DNA of 64,000 bases from Megaustenia siamemsis (GCA_032433765.1 JAVIAB010000041.1:81182428-81246427), one strand, 5' to 3'; positions 25,366-37,872 are shown, counted from the first letter of the stretch. Numbers and translations: made by a program. The notes: a model not told the origin generated them from the letters alone.

Positions 25366-27115
25366 TCTTTCTATTTCTCTCTATCTTTCTCTGCCTGCAT
25401 ATCTTTCTGTTTCTCTCTATCTCTCTCTGCCTGTATATATTTCTATTTCTCTCTATCTCTCTCTGCCTGCATACCTTTCTGTTTCTCTCTATCTCTCTCT
25501 GCCTGTATATATTTCTATTTCTCTCTATCTTTCTCTGCCTGCATATCTTTCTATTTCTCTCTATCTCTCTCTGCCTGCATATCTTTCTGTTTTTCTCTAT
25601 CTCTCTCTGCCTGTATATATTTCTATTTCTCTCTATCTCTCTCTGCCTGCATATCTTTCTGTTTCTCTCTATCTCTCTCTGCCTGCATATCTTTCTATTT
25701 CTCTCTATCTCTCTCTGCCTGCATATCTTTCTATTTCTCTCTATCTTTCTCTGCCTGCATATCTTTCTGTTTCTCTCTATCTCTCTCTGCCTGTATATAT
25801 TTCTATTTCTCTCTATCTCTCTCTGCCTGCATATCTTTCTGTTTCTCTCTATTTCTCTCTGCCTGCATATCTTTCTATTTCTCTCTATCTTTCTCTGCCT
25901 GCATATCTTTCTGTTTCTCTCTATCTCTCTCTGCCTGTATATATTTCTATTTCTCTCTATCTCTCTCTGCCTGCATATCTTTCTGTTTCTCTCTATTTCT
26001 CTCTGCCTGCATATCTTTCTATTTCTCTCTATCTTTCTCTGCCTGCATATCTTTCTGTTTCTCTCTATCTCTCTCTGCCTGCATATCTTTCTATTTCTCT
26101 CTATCTCTCTCTGCCTGCATATCTTTCTATTTCTCTCTATCTTTCTCTGCCTGCATATCTTTCTGTTTCTCTCTATCTCTCTCTGCCTGTATATATTTCT
26201 ATTTCTCTCTATCTCTCTCTGCCTGCATATCTTTCTGTTTCTCTCTATTTCTCTCTGCCTGCATATCTTTCTATTTCTCTCTATCTTTCTCTGCCTGCAT
26301 ATCTTTCTGTTTCTCTATATCTCTCTCTGCCTGTATATCTTTCTATTTCTCTCTATCTCTCTCTGCCTGCATATCTTTCTATTTCTCTCTATCTTTCTCT
26401 GCCTGCATATCTTTCTGTTTCTCTCTATCTCTCTCTGCCTGTATATATTTCTATTTCTCTCTATCTCTCTCTGCCTGCATATCTTTCTGTTTCTCTCTAT
26501 TTCTCTCTGCCTGCATATCTTTCTATTTCTCTCTATCTTTCTCTGCCTGCATATCTTTCTGTTTCTCTCTATCTCTCTCTGCCTGTATATATTTCTATTT
26601 CTCTCTATCTCTCTCTGCCTGCATATCTTTCTGTTTCTCTCTATTTCTCTCTGCCTGCATATCTTTCTATTTCTCTCTATCTCTCTATGCCTGCATATCT
26701 TTCTATTTCTCTCTATCTCTCTCTGCCTGCATATCTTTCTATTTCTCTCTATCTTTCTCTGCCTGCATATCTTTCTGTTTCTCTCTATCTCTCTCTGCCT
26801 GTATATATTTCTATTTCTCTCTATCTCTCTCTGCCTGCATATCTTTCTGTTTCTCTATATTTCTCTCTGCCTGCATATCTTTCTATTTCTCTCTATCTTT
26901 CTCTGCCTGCATATCTTTCTGTTTCTCTATATCTCTCTCTGCCTGTATATATTTCTATTTCTCTCTATCTCTCTCTGCCTGCATATCTTTCTGTTTCTCT
27001 ATATCTTTCTCTGCCTGTATATATTTCTATTTCTCTCTATCTCTCTCTGCCTGCATATATTTCTGTTTCTCTCTATCTTTCTCTGCCTGCATATCTTTCT
27101 GTTTCTCTGTATATT
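25366..27115. repeat. 36-bp pyrimidine-rich tandem array
   Basis: About 48 copies of a unit containing CTCTCTGCCTGCATATCTTT then CTGTTTCTCTCTAT. TGCATATC/TGTATATA and TTTCTATTT/TTTCTGTTT variants alternate in a higher-order pattern. The 36-bp period opens two plus frames (639 and 687 codons), which are artefacts with signal-peptide-like hydrophobic composition. Confidence 0.95.
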
Positions 27116-27215
27116 TTACAGTCAGTTTTCTTTCTGTTTCTCTGTATATTTTACAGTCAGTTTTCTTTCTGTTTCTCTGTATATTTTACAGTCAGTTTTC
27201 TTTCCGTCTGTTTCT
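27100..27215. repeat. 35-bp tandem array, 3 copies
   Basis: Three copies of TCTGTATATTTTACAGTCAG plus TTTTCTTTCTGTTTC, grown from the end of the preceding array. Confidence 0.9.
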
Positions 27216-27449
27216 CTGTGGTTTCTTCCCCTGACTATCCGACGGAAACATGATCTGTTATATTGTCTGTGTGTTTGTGTCTGTCAAACCAACACATTAG
27301 AGTTTGTCAAGTTGCCGCTATCTTTGTTTCCTTTTTCTCAAAGTGTTGCTCTACACATCTGTTGGTCTGTACATCTGTTGATGTACACATCTGTTGATCT
27401 GTACATCTGTTGATCCACACATCTGTCGATCTGTTGATTCACACATCGT
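27216..27449. other. Spacer leading into ATCTGTTGAT repeats
   Basis: Unique to about 27,335, then irregular ACATCTGTTGATCTGT repeats. Confidence 0.6.
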
Positions 27450-27860
27450 TTGTCTAAACATCTATTTGTCTACTCAAATCCATTAGTCAGTTGTTGTGTC
27501 ACCTACATAGATGTTCAACCTACACATCTATTTATCTACACATCTATTGATCTACTCAAATCCATTAGTCAGTTGTTGTGTCACCTACATAGATGTTCAA
27601 CCTACACATCTATTTATCTACACATCTATTGATCTACTCAAATCCATTAGTCAGTTGTTGTGTCACCTACATACATGTTCAACCTACACATCTATTTATC
27701 TACACATCTATTGATCTACTCAAATCCATTAGTCAGTTGTTGTGTGACCTACATAGATGTTCAACCTACACAGTTGTTCAACTACACATCTATTGATCTA
27801 CTCAAATCCATTAGTCAGTTGTTGTGTCACCTACATAGATGTTCAACTACACATCTATTT
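27450..27860. repeat. 82-bp tandem array
   Basis: About five copies of a unit containing CAAATCCATTAGTCAGTTGT and CACCTACATAGATGTTCAAC. A further partial copy (CAAATCCATTAGTCAG) appears at the far end near 28,545. Confidence 0.9.
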
Positions 27861-28560
27861 ATCTACACTTCTATTGATCTACGCTTCTATTGATTTACAC
27901 ATTTATTAATCGTAATATCTAATTATCAACACATCTATTAATCTTCACATCTATTGATGTAATCATCTATTGATCAACACATCTATTGATCTACAATTCT
28001 TTGGATCAACACATATATTGATAAACACATCTATTGATACATATCTATTGATCTTCACATCTACTAATCTACACATGTATTGATCTATAAATCTATTGAT
28101 CTTTACATCTATTGATCTACACATCTATTGATCTTCACATCTATTTACCTACACATCTATTGATCTTCACATCTATTGGTCTATAAATCTTTTTTATCTA
28201 CACATCTATTGATCTACAAATATTTTTGATCTACACAAATATTGATCTACACAAATATTGCTCTACACATCTATTGATCTTCACATCTATTGATCTACAA
28301 ATCTATTGATCTTCACATATATTGATCTACACATCTACTGATCTACACATGTATTGATACACATATCTATTGATCTTCACATCTATTGATCTACACATCT
28401 ATTGGTCTATAAATCTTTTTTATCTACACATCTATTGATCTACAAATATTTTTGATCTACACATCTATTGATCTACAAATCTTTTTGATCAACAAATCTT
28501 TTTGATCTACACATCTATTGATCTACACATCTATTGATCTACTCAAATCCATTAGTCAGT
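27861..28560. repeat. ~16-bp (ATCTATTGATCTACAC) diverged array
   Basis: Irregular tandem copies of ATCTATTGATCTACAC with TTCACATC and TTTTTGATC variants. A longer block is duplicated (ATAAATCTTTTTTATCTACA near 28,182 and 28,410). Confidence 0.85.
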
Positions 28561-28639
28561 TTTTGTGTGAGGTCATTAAGAGAGCTCCTCCAACCGCTAC
28601 CTAGAACCACCTCCCTCCTGTAGCATCCAAGAAATCATC

Positions 28640-29022
28640 GGCATTCCTGTCTGTGATCCTCTACAACATTCCGATCTGTGATCCTCTACAACATTCCTGT
28701 CTGTGATCCTCTACAACATTCCTGTCTGTGATCCTCTACAACATTCCTGTCTGTGATCCTCTACAACATTCCTGTCTGTGATCCTCTACAACATTCCGAT
28801 CTGTGATCCTCTACAACATTCCGATCTGTGATCCTCTACCACATTCCGATCTGTGATCCTCTACCACATTCCGATCTGTGATCCTCTACAACATTCCGAT
28901 CTGTGATCCTCTACCACATTCCGATCTGTGATCCTCTACAACATTCCGATCTGTGATCCTCTACCACATTCCGATCTGTGATCCTCTACCACATTCCGAT
29001 CTGTGATCCTCTACCACATTCC
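28640..29022. repeat. 25-bp tandem array
   Basis: About 15 copies of CTACAACATTCCGATCTGTG plus ATCCT, with CCTGTC and CTACCAC variants. Confidence 0.95.
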
Positions 29023-29280
29023 TCAGACCCGAAAACAACAACCGCCCACACTAAACAAACCCATCATCATCAAGAGTCAGTTGTAATCAGCTCAGATCTG
29101 ATCTTTCCTCTCTCGTTCAATGACAGAGACCAAGCCCTCGCTTCAAGCTCGCGAGAAGTTGTTTACCAGACTTGAACCGTTGATGAGCTCGTGGAAGTCT
29201 CGCGGGGTCTACCTCCAGGTGTATGCTCGTGCTGCACTGGGTTAGTGTGACCTAGTGTCATCATTTACTTTCACAACTAC
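29023..29280. other. Unique spacer
   Basis: Single-copy sequence, no gene recognised. Confidence 0.5.
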
Positions 29281-30060
29281 GGGGGGTGGGGGGGGGGTTT
29301 GTTTTACATGGGATGGTGAGTGTGTGTTTGTGGGGTGATGGATGTGTGTTTGTGGGGTGGTGGGTGTGTGTTTGTGGGGTGGTGGTGTGTGTTTGTGGGG
29401 TGGTGAGTGTGTGTTTGTGGGATGATGGATGTGTGTTTGTGGGGTGGTGGGTGTGTGTTTGTGGGGTGGTGGGTGTGTGTTTGTGGGGTGGTGAGCGTGT
29501 GTTTGTGGGGTGGTGGGTGTGTGTTTGTGGGGTGGTTGATGTGTGTTTGTGGGGTGGTGGATGTGTGTTTGTGGGGAGGTGGGTGTGTGTTTGTGGGTTG
29601 GTGAGTGTGTGTTTGTGGGGTGGTGGGTGTGTGTTTGTGGGTTGGTGGGTGTGTGTTTGTGGTGTGGTGAGTGTGTGTTTATGGGGTGGTGGGTGTGTGT
29701 TTGTGGGTTGGTGGGTGTGAGTTTGTGGGGTGGTGGATGTGTGTTTGTGGGTTGGTGGGTGTGTGTTTGTGGGGTGGTGGGTGTGTGTTTGTGGGTTGGT
29801 GGGTGTGTTTGTGGGGTGGTGGGTGTGTTTTTCGGGTGGTGGGTGTGGGTTGATGGGTGTGTTTGTGGGGTTGGTGGGTGGGTGTTTGTGGGGTGGTGGG
29901 TGGGTGTTTTTCGGGTGGTGGGTGTGGGTTGATGGGTGTGTTTGTGGGGTTGGTGGGGGTGTGTTTGTGGGGTGGTGGGTGTGTGTTTTTCGGGTGGTGG
30001 GTGTGCGTTTGTCGGGTGGTGGGTGTTTGTTTGTGTTATGGTGGGTGTTTCGTTGTGGTG
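29281..30060. repeat. 22-bp G-rich tandem array
   Basis: About 35 copies of GTGTGTTTGTGGGGTGGTGG-type units. The plus strand has closely spaced GGG/GGGG tracts throughout, so G-quadruplex formation is plausible. ORFs in all frames are artefacts. Confidence 0.95.
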
Positions 30061-30555
30061 TGGAAGGTTTGTAGTGAGATAGATGTGTGGTTGTGGTGAG
30101 ATAGATGTGTGGTTGTGGTGAGGTAGATATGTGGTTGTGGTGAGGTAGATATGTGGTTGTGGTGAGGTAGATGTGTGGTTGTGGTGAGGTAGATATGTGG
30201 TTGTGGTGAGGTAGATATGTGGTTGTGGTGAGGTATATGTGTGGTTGTGGTGAGGTAGATGTGTGGTTGTGGTGAGATAGATATGTGGTTGTGGTGAGGT
30301 AGATGTGTGGTTGTGGTGAGATAGATATGTGGTTGTGGTGAGGTAGATGTGTGGTTGTGGTGAGGTAGATATGTGGTTGTGGTGAGGTAGATATGTGGTT
30401 GTGGTGAGGTATATGTGTGGTTGTAGTGAGGTAGATGTGTGGTTGTGGTGAGGTAGATATGTGGTTGTGGTGAGGTAGATGTGTGGTTGTGGTGAGGTAT
30501 ATGTGTGGTTGTGGTGAGGTAGATGTGTTGTTGTGGTGAGGTATGTGTGTGGTTG
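30061..30555. repeat. 22-bp tandem array (GGTAGATATGTGGTTGTGGT)
   Basis: About 22 copies, the same length as the neighbouring G-rich array and sharing its TGTGGTTGTGG character. It may be a diverged sister array. Confidence 0.95.
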
Positions 30556-31188
30556 TGAAGAGAAACAAACAAAAACTAATGCAGCAACACCAATAGATAT
30601 AACAGCGTTAAACCAGAAAGATGTAAAAGAAACTTATACTGTACAAGTAAAGAACACATATCAGAAGCTACTAGAAGAGGGTATTGAGCAGTACAGAAGA
30701 GAAAATCCTGAAGAAAAAGTCACAACCAAATGGCGATGCATAAAAAACAGCATGCAAGAATCCTGCAACACCTTGCCCAAAAGGAAAGTAACAAAAAAAC
30801 AAAAATGGATAACAGACAAAATCTTAGAAAAATGGAAGAAAGAAGACAAGCGAAAAACACAGCCAGATACAAGGATATAGACAATGAAATACAGAGAATG
30901 TGCAAAAATGCAAAAGAAGACTGGCTCAACCAAAGATGTCTAGAAATCGAAACTATGGAAAGTAAACAAAACTTAAGAGAGATGCACACAGAATTAAAGA
31001 GAATGACGAATAAAGACAAAAAAGCTACAGGAATCGGATGTATAACAAACAAAGAGGGAAGAATGCTAACAGACAACAAAGATATAATAGATAGATGGCA
31101 AGAATATATAACAGAATTATTTCATGACGAAAGGGACAAAAAGCCAGACATAAAATGTACATACAACTATAAAATCCTGAAATCTTAA
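30556..31188 (+). pseudogene. LINE ORF2 linker region, frameshifted
   Basis: Two overlapping frames (to 30,880 and from 30,730) together cover the lysine-rich region that precedes RT in LINE ORF2. The first includes TALNQKDVKETYTVQVKNTY; the second a segment with WQEYITELFHDER. A frame change lies between about 30,790 and 30,880. The second frame ends in TAA at 31,186, followed in frame by VEKAIKTMKKGKAAGPDNI. The stop therefore interrupts the RT start and is probably a point mutation. Confidence 0.8.
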
Positions 31189-32302
31189 GTAGAAAAAGCT
31201 ATAAAAACAATGAAAAAGGGAAAAGCAGCAGGGCCTGACAATATACAGATAGAGATGATACAGGCTCTAGAAGAGTTTGGCGTCGAAGTGATCACAGACA
31301 TATGCAATGACATATACCATACAGGATATATACAAACGATCTAAAAACATCAACTTTCATTGCATTGCCTAAAAAGAATGGTGCAGTTGAATGCAGTGAC
31401 TTCAGAGCAATAAGCCTAATGAGCCAGGTAACACACATTTTACTAAAGTTATACAGGGAAGGATTCAGAATAAAATCAATACTGAATTAGACGAGCAACA
31501 GTTTGGATTCAAGAAAAACAGGGGGACAAAAGAAGCCATATTCAGGATGAGAACATTGATTGTAAAGTACACAGAAGTAAACAAACCAATATATGCCTGC
31601 TTTATAGACTACACCAAAGCTTTCGATAGAATACACCATAACCAACTTATAGACTGCCTAAAGGATATAAATCTAGACGACGCAGACATACGACTAATAT
31701 GTAATTTGTACTGGGAGCAAACAGCAGTAATAAGATATAACAAGGAGAACTCTACACCCATGGACATAAAAAGAGGAGTAAGACAAGGATGCATCCTATC
31801 ACCAAGCTTGTTCAATCTATACACTGAGCAAATCTTTAAAAACATCTCAGAGATACCAGGCCTAAACATTAATGGAAAGATAACAAATAACCTAAGATAT
31901 GCTGATGATACTGTTCTACTAGCAGAAAATCCTAAAGACCTACAACAATTGCTTAATGTGATAAACATAACAAGCAAAAAATATGGACTAGAAATGAATA
32001 TCAAAAAGACTAAAACTATGATCATAAACAAAGAAAATTCTCAAGACCTACAATTAAATATCACAGTTGAGGGAATACATCTGGAGACAGTCCAGAGCTA
32101 CAACTACCTGGGACATACTATAACCAATTATGGAAAATGTAAGACTGAAATAAACAAAAGAATAGGTATGGCAAAAAGTAATTTTAATGCCATGAAAAAT
32201 ATACTAACAACAAAACAAATATCAACAGGGCTGAAACTAAGAATGGTAAATGTTACATCTTCTCAATATTCCTGTATGGTGCAGAAACATGGACATTAGA
32301 CA
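31189..32302 (+). pseudogene. LINE reverse transcriptase domain, frameshifted
   Basis: RT motifs in order: KKGKAAGPDNI (about 31,210-31,245), DFRAISLMSQ (about 31,400), QQFGFKKNRGTKEAIF (about 31,500), ACFIDYTKAFDRIHHNQL with the motif A aspartate (about 31,590-31,645), GVRQGCILSPSLFN (about 31,775), and the catalytic LRYADDTVLLAENP (about 31,890-31,930). At least two frameshifts lie between 31,330 and 31,450. The longest clean frame is 31,547-32,299, which begins at an internal methionine. A further frameshift near 32,260 separates it from the 3' domain. RT would copy the LINE RNA at the genomic nick. Confidence 0.88.
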
Positions 32303-32685
32303 AGAAAACAGAACAGAAAATTGAAGCCTTTGAAATGTGGATTTATAGAAGAATAGGTAGAATTGGATGGAAACAAAAGATAACAAACGATGAAGTTTTA
32401 AAACAACTGAAAATAAAAAGAGAACTACTAAATACAATTAAGACAAGACATGAAATTTTTGGGGCATGTTAAAAGACACAACAGCCTACTAAAAGTAATA
32501 TTGGAAGGGAAAATACAAGGTAAAAGAGGCAGAGGCAGACCATGACTAACATGGACGAGTAACATAAAAAAAATGGACAAGTAAATCTATGACAGCCTGC
32601 ACCATCAAAGCAAGAAACAGAGTAGAATGGCGATCCATGGTAGCCAACCTTCGTTGCGGAGAAGGCACTCGATGATGATGGTCTA

Positions 32686-32949
32686 ACCACTGGAACTATC
32701 GTTGGCCTCATTCAACAAGACTATCATGGCTCACTGATCGTCCAAGTGTATTTATTGGGAACGATTACCAGCCATAAGACAATATGGGATCCATACAGCA
32801 ATGTAGACAGCACTGTGTAGCGTCAACATGCTCTCACTCACAGTATTGTCCACTATGTTCTTCTGTCTGTGTGGAATCTTGTTGGAACCAGTAAACACGT
32901 TCTCTGTTTGTGCTCGGCTTTTCTCACATTTTTATATGAGCTTCATTGA
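32686..32949. other. Unique spacer
   Basis: Single-copy sequence after the LINE 3' end, nothing recognised. Confidence 0.5.
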
Positions 32950-35070
32950 GAGTAATGTGTGTTTGATAGCTCGCTGATGTGTTTGATAGCTCGCTGATGT
33001 GTTTAATAGCTCACGGATGTGTTTGTGTTTGATAACTCGCTGATGTGTTTAATAGCTCGCTGGTGTGTTTGATAGCTCGCTGATGTGTTTGATAGCTCGC
33101 TGATGTGTTTGATAGCTCGCTGATGTGTTTGATAGCTCGCTGATGTGTTTGATAGCTCGCTGATGTGTTTGTGTTTGATAACTCGCTGATGTGTTTAATA
33201 GCTCGCTGATGTGTTTAATAGCTCGCTGATGTGTTTGATAGCTCGCTGATGTGTTTGTGTTTGATAACTCGCTGATGTGTTTAATAACTCGCTGATGTGT
33301 TTGATAGCTCGCTGATGTGTTTGATAGTTCGCTGATGTGTTTGATAGCTCGCTGATGTGTTTGATAGCTCGCGGATGTGTTTGATAGCTCGCTGATGTGT
33401 TTGATAGCTCGCGGATGTGTTTGATAGCTCGCGGATGTGTTTGATAGCTCGCTGATGTGTTTGATAGCTCGCGGATGTTTTTGATAGCTCGCGGATGTGT
33501 TTGATAGCTCGCTGATGTGTTTGATAGCTCGCGGATGTGTTGATAGCTCGCTGATGTGTTTGATAGCTCGCGGATGTGTTTAATAGCTCGCTGATGTGTT
33601 TGATAGCTCGCGGATGTGTTTGATAGCTCGCTGATGTGTTTGATAGCTCGCGGATGTGTTTAATAGCTCGCGGATGTGTTTGTGTTTGATAACTTGCTGA
33701 TGTGTTTGATAGCTCGCGGATGTGTTTAATAGCTCGCGGATGTGTTTGTGTTTGATAACTCGCTGATGTGTTTGTGTTTGATAACTCGCTGATGTGTTTA
33801 ATAGCTCACTAATGTGTTTTGTGTTTGATAACTCGCTGATGTGTTTGATAGCTCGCGGATGTGTTTGATAGCTCGCGGATGTTTTTGATAACTCGCTGAT
33901 GTGTTTGATAGCTCGCGTATGTGTTTGATAGCTCGCGGATGTGTTTGATAGCTCGCTGATGTGTTTGATAGCTCGCGGATGTTTTTGATAACTCGCTGAT
34001 GTGTTTGATAACTCGCTGATGTGTTTGATAGCTCGCGGATGTTTTTGATAACTCGCTGATGTGTTTGATAGCTCGCGGATGTGTTTGATAGCTCGCTGAT
34101 GTGTTTGATAGCTCGCGGATGTGTTTAATAGCTCGCGGATGTGTTTGTGTTTGATAACTTGCTGATGTGTTTGATAGCTCGCGGATGTGTTTAATAGCTC
34201 GCGGATGTGTTTGTGTTTGATAACTCGCTGATGTGTTTGTGTTTGATAACTCGCTGATGTGTTTAATAGCTCACTAATGTGTTTTGTGTTTGATAACTCG
34301 CTGATGTGTTTGATAGCTCGCGGATGTGTTTGATAGCTCGCGGATGTTTTTGATAACTCGCTGATGTGTTTGATAGCTCGCGTATGTGTTTGATAGCTCG
34401 CGGATGTGTTTGATAGCTCGCTGATGTGTTTGATAGCTCGCGGATGTTTTTGATAACTCGCTGATGTGTTTGATAACTCGCTGATGTGTTTGATAGCTCG
34501 CGGATGTTTTTGATAACTCGCTGATGTGTTTGATAGCTCGCGGATGTGTTTGATAGCTCGCGGATGTATTTGATAACTCGTTGATGTGTTTGATAGCTCG
34601 CTGATGTGTTTGATAGCTCGCTGATGTGTTTGATAGCTCGCGGATGTGTTTGATAGCTCGCGGATGTATTTGATAACTCGTTGGTGTGTTTGATAGCTCG
34701 CTGATGTGTTTGATAGCTCGCGGATGTGTTTGATAACTCGCTGATGTGTTTGATAGCTCGCGGATGTATTTGATAACTCGTTGATGTGTTTGATAGCTCG
34801 CTGATGTGTTTGATACCTCGCTGATGTGTTTGATAACTCGCGGATGTATTTGATAACTCGTTGATATGTTTGATAGCTCGCTGATGTGTTTGATAACTCG
34901 CGGATGTTTTTGATAACTCGCTGATGCGTTTGATAGCTCGTTGATGTGTTTGATAGCTCGCTGATGTTTTTGATAGCTCGCGGATGTATTTGATAACTCG
35001 TTGATATGTTTGATAGCTCGTTGATGTGTTTGATAGCTCGCTGATGTTTTTGATAGCTCGCGGATGTATT
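32950..35070. repeat. 20-bp tandem array with a 465-bp higher-order duplication
   Basis: About 105 copies of TGATGTGTTTGATAGCTCGC with CGGATG, AACTCG and GTGTTTGTGTTTG variants. The same order of variants is repeated 465 bp apart: the GTGTTTGATAACTTGCTGA landmark at about 33,681 recurs at 34,146 with matching downstream order. Confidence 0.95.
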
Positions 35071-35078
35071 TTGATCTT

Positions 35079-35274
35079 ATTGCGAATCACAGGAGGAAGA
35101 GGTATGTTTACAGCACTCGAAAAGAATGACAAATAATCAACAGAAATAAAAGAAAACAAAGAACAATGTATGGTCCGAAGCAGGATCAAACCCGAACTCA
35201 TTGGCACAGCGCCTTGCCACGAGAAGCCGAACACTTGAGAACACGGCCAACTCAGCTAACTCAATGTTTATAAC
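35079..35274 (-). mobile_element. tRNA-derived SINE, probable
   Basis: On the minus strand a tRNA-like head has an A box TAGCTGAGTTG (35,248-35,258) and a B box GGTTTGATCCT (35,182-35,192). An A-rich AAATAAAAGAAAAC-type stretch lies downstream. TTGATCTT flanks it at 35,071-35,078 and 35,275-35,282, a possible 8-bp TSD. The end of the 20-bp array is the left boundary. Pol III boxes are good; the exact ends are less certain. Confidence 0.6.
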
Positions 35275-35282
35275 TTGATCTT

Positions 35283-35542
35283 TCTGATTGAGTATGACGT
35301 CACCTTGGCGTGTTTCAACTTGCGATAACCAGCGAGGTAACTGACAACCTTATCGATGTTTCATTTATAACGTTAGTCGGGGAACAATTTGATGACTCAT
35401 CACCCTCTCTCGGCAGCTGTCCGCCCTGCCTCACCCATCCATGTAAGAATTCCTAGTCGTATCTCCCTTGTATCTCCCTTGTATCTCCCTTGTATCTCCA
35501 TTGTTCCACCCTTGCTCCAAAATCTTTTCAAAACAACTTATC
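35283..35542. other. Unique spacer with an 11-bp repeat
   Basis: Single-copy sequence. CTTGTATCTCC is repeated three to four times at about 35,457-35,500. Confidence 0.5.
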
Positions 35543-36505
35543 AGCCTCCTCTAAACATGGACACATAGCCAGACCTACTCTAAACATGGACACATAGCCA
35601 GATCAACTCTAAACATTGACACATAGCCATACCTACTCTAAACATTGACAATAGCCAGATCAACTCTAAACATTGACACATAGCCAGATCAACTCTAAAC
35701 ATTGACACATAGCCAGACCTACTCTAAACATTGACACATAGCCAGACCTACTCTAAACATTGACTATAGCCAGACCTACTCTAAACATTGACACATAGCC
35801 AGATCAACTCTAAACATTGACCATAGTCAGACCTACTCTAAACATTGACACATAGCCAGATCAACTCTAAACATTGACACATAGCCAGACCAGCTATAAA
35901 CATGGACACGTAGCCAGACCTACTCTAAACATGGACACATAGCCCGACCAGCTATAAACATGGACACATAGCCCGACCAGCTATAAACATGGACACATAG
36001 CCCGACCAGCTATAAACATGGACATATAGCCAGACCTACTCTAAACATGGACACATAGCCCGACCAGCTATAAACATGGACACATAGCCCGACCAGCTAT
36101 AAACATGGACACATAGCCCGACCAGCTATAAACATGGACACATAGCCCGACCAGCTATAAACATGGACACATAGCCAGACCTACTCTAAACATGGACACA
36201 TAGCCCGACCAGCTATAAACATGGACACATAGCCCGACCAGCTATAAACATGGACACATAGCCCGACCAGCTATAAACATGGACACATAGCCCGACCAGC
36301 TATAAACATGGACACATAGCCAGACCTACTCTAAACATGGACACATAGCCCGACCAGCTATAAACATGGACACATAGCCCGACCAGCTATAAACATGGAC
36401 ACATAGCCAGACCAGCTATAAACATGGACACATAGCCAGACCTACTCTAAACATGGACACATAGCCAGACCAGCTATAAACATGGACACATAGCCCTACC
36501 AGTTA
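35543..36505. repeat. 28-bp tandem array
   Basis: About 34 copies of GACCAGCTATAAACATGGAC plus ACATAGCC. The left third has the GACCTACTCTAAACATTGAC sub-type; the right part is mostly the CAGCTATAAACATGG sub-type. Confidence 0.95.
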
Positions 36506-36784
36506 TTATATTTTGTGGAGACAACTCTCTTCGTTGTCCCTGCTGTTTATTGCGCTCTAGATCAAGGGCACTAGATGGTCGCTATGGCAACCGTTAAGGT
36601 CGTAGCCAGCCTGGCCACGTTAATAATGGATGAGATGGTCGGTTTGACCTACCATACCACGTGACAACCACGATAATTGTGGTCGCTCTAGTAGCAGCAT
36701 CAGCCGCCAACATTTTGTTGTTGACGATAATGCCCTCCTCAGGGATGACTCATCATTGATGGGATCATTGATTGGACAAGATTT
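36506..36784. other. Unique spacer
   Basis: Single-copy sequence, no gene recognised. Confidence 0.5.
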
Positions 36785-37390
36785 GGACACGACAGCGACT
36801 ATCATGAATGTCTATGTTTGCACACGACAGCGACTATCATGAATTTCTATGTTTGGACACGACAGCGACTATCATGAATTTCTATGTTTGGACACGAAAG
36901 CGACTATCATGAATTTTTATATCTGGACACGACAGCGACTATCATGAATTTCTATGTTTGGACACGACAGCGACTATCATGAATTTCTATGTTTGGACAC
37001 GACAGCGACTATCATGAATTTTTATATCTGGACACGACAGCGACTATCATGAATTTTTATATCTGGACACGACAGCGACTATCATGAATTTTTATATCTG
37101 GACACGACAGCGACTATCATGAATTTTTATATCTGGACACGTCAGCGACTATCATGAATTTATATGTTTGGACACGACAGCGACTATCATGAATTTGTAT
37201 GTTTGGACACGACAGCGACTATCATGAATTTATATGTTTGGACACGACAGCGACTATCATGAATTTATATGTTTGGACACGACAGCGACTATCATGAATT
37301 TTTATACCTGGACACGTCAGCGACTATTTTGAATCTCTATGTTTGGAACAAACTGCAACTATCATGAATTTCTACGTTTTGAGAAGATAG
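36785..37390. repeat. 35-bp tandem array
   Basis: About 17 copies of TTTGGACACGACAGCGACTA plus TCATGAATTTCTATG. The right-most copies are more diverged. Confidence 0.95.
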
Positions 37391-37604
37391 CAATAATTTC
37401 ATTATATTTTCCATGAATAGAAATGGCATTCATCTCATTCATGAACATATCACAGCAAGAATAAATCTCATAGTTTTGTCAAGTGAACAGTGATCATTAT
37501 TTGCCTCATTTCGGGAAGATCCCTGACACAATTATTTAGCGCAGAAATGTTCACACAAAACTATCTGTTAGTTTTCACAATTAGATTTGTTATATTTATG
37601 ACAT
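37391..37604. other. Unique AT-rich spacer
   Basis: No gene recognised. It ends in the left target-site duplication of the next SINE. Confidence 0.5.
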
Positions 37605-37860
37605 AAAAGTAAAGTACCCCCGTCACGCCAAGTGACGTATAAGGAAATATGGTGTTAGTGACCATATATTTTACAGACCTTCAGCACATGATTTTTTGGG
37701 TAATGTGGTCGGTATTACGACCGTGCTGCTTTACTTTCCCAGAAAAAAATCCGGTACCCATTTAAGGCTGGGTGAACCCGGAAGCCGTCGATTGGGATAG
37801 AACCCTACCCCGTGTCCTTTGTAGTCCAGTTCACTAACCACTGAGCTATCGTGGCTCCCA
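37605..37860 (-). mobile_element. tRNA-derived SINE with ~13-bp target-site duplication
   Basis: Minus-strand SINE. The head starts TGGGAGCCACGATAGCTCAG. A box TAGCTCAGTGG is at 37,838-37,848 and B box GGTTCTATCCC at 37,794-37,804, followed by GGGTTCACCCAGCCTTAAAT, a body type widespread in marine and molluscan tRNA SINEs as far as I recall. ATATTTATGACAT flanks it (37,592-37,604 and about 37,860-37,872). It inserted immediately next to a LINE fragment. Confidence 0.88.
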
Positions 37861-37872
37861 TATTTATGACAT

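Larger units (their letters stand above)
30556..32685 (+). mobile_element. LINE (non-LTR retrotransposon), 5'-truncated and decayed
   Basis: A 2.1-kb retroelement copy on the plus strand that starts abruptly inside the 22-bp array. It encodes the linker region between endonuclease and RT, then a reverse transcriptase, then the 3' domain (YGAETWTLDKKTEQKIEAFE at about 32,275-32,335). It ends in a GATGATGATGG-type 3' end at about 32,680. The endonuclease is missing. The coding frame is interrupted by a premature stop and several frameshifts, so the copy is inactive. Confidence 0.9.

Noticed and set aside
25334..27413. Long hydrophobic ORFs (639 and 687 codons) resembling membrane proteins
   Set aside because: Two overlapping frames of one 36-bp repeat. 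The hydrophobicity comes from pyrimidine-rich codons.
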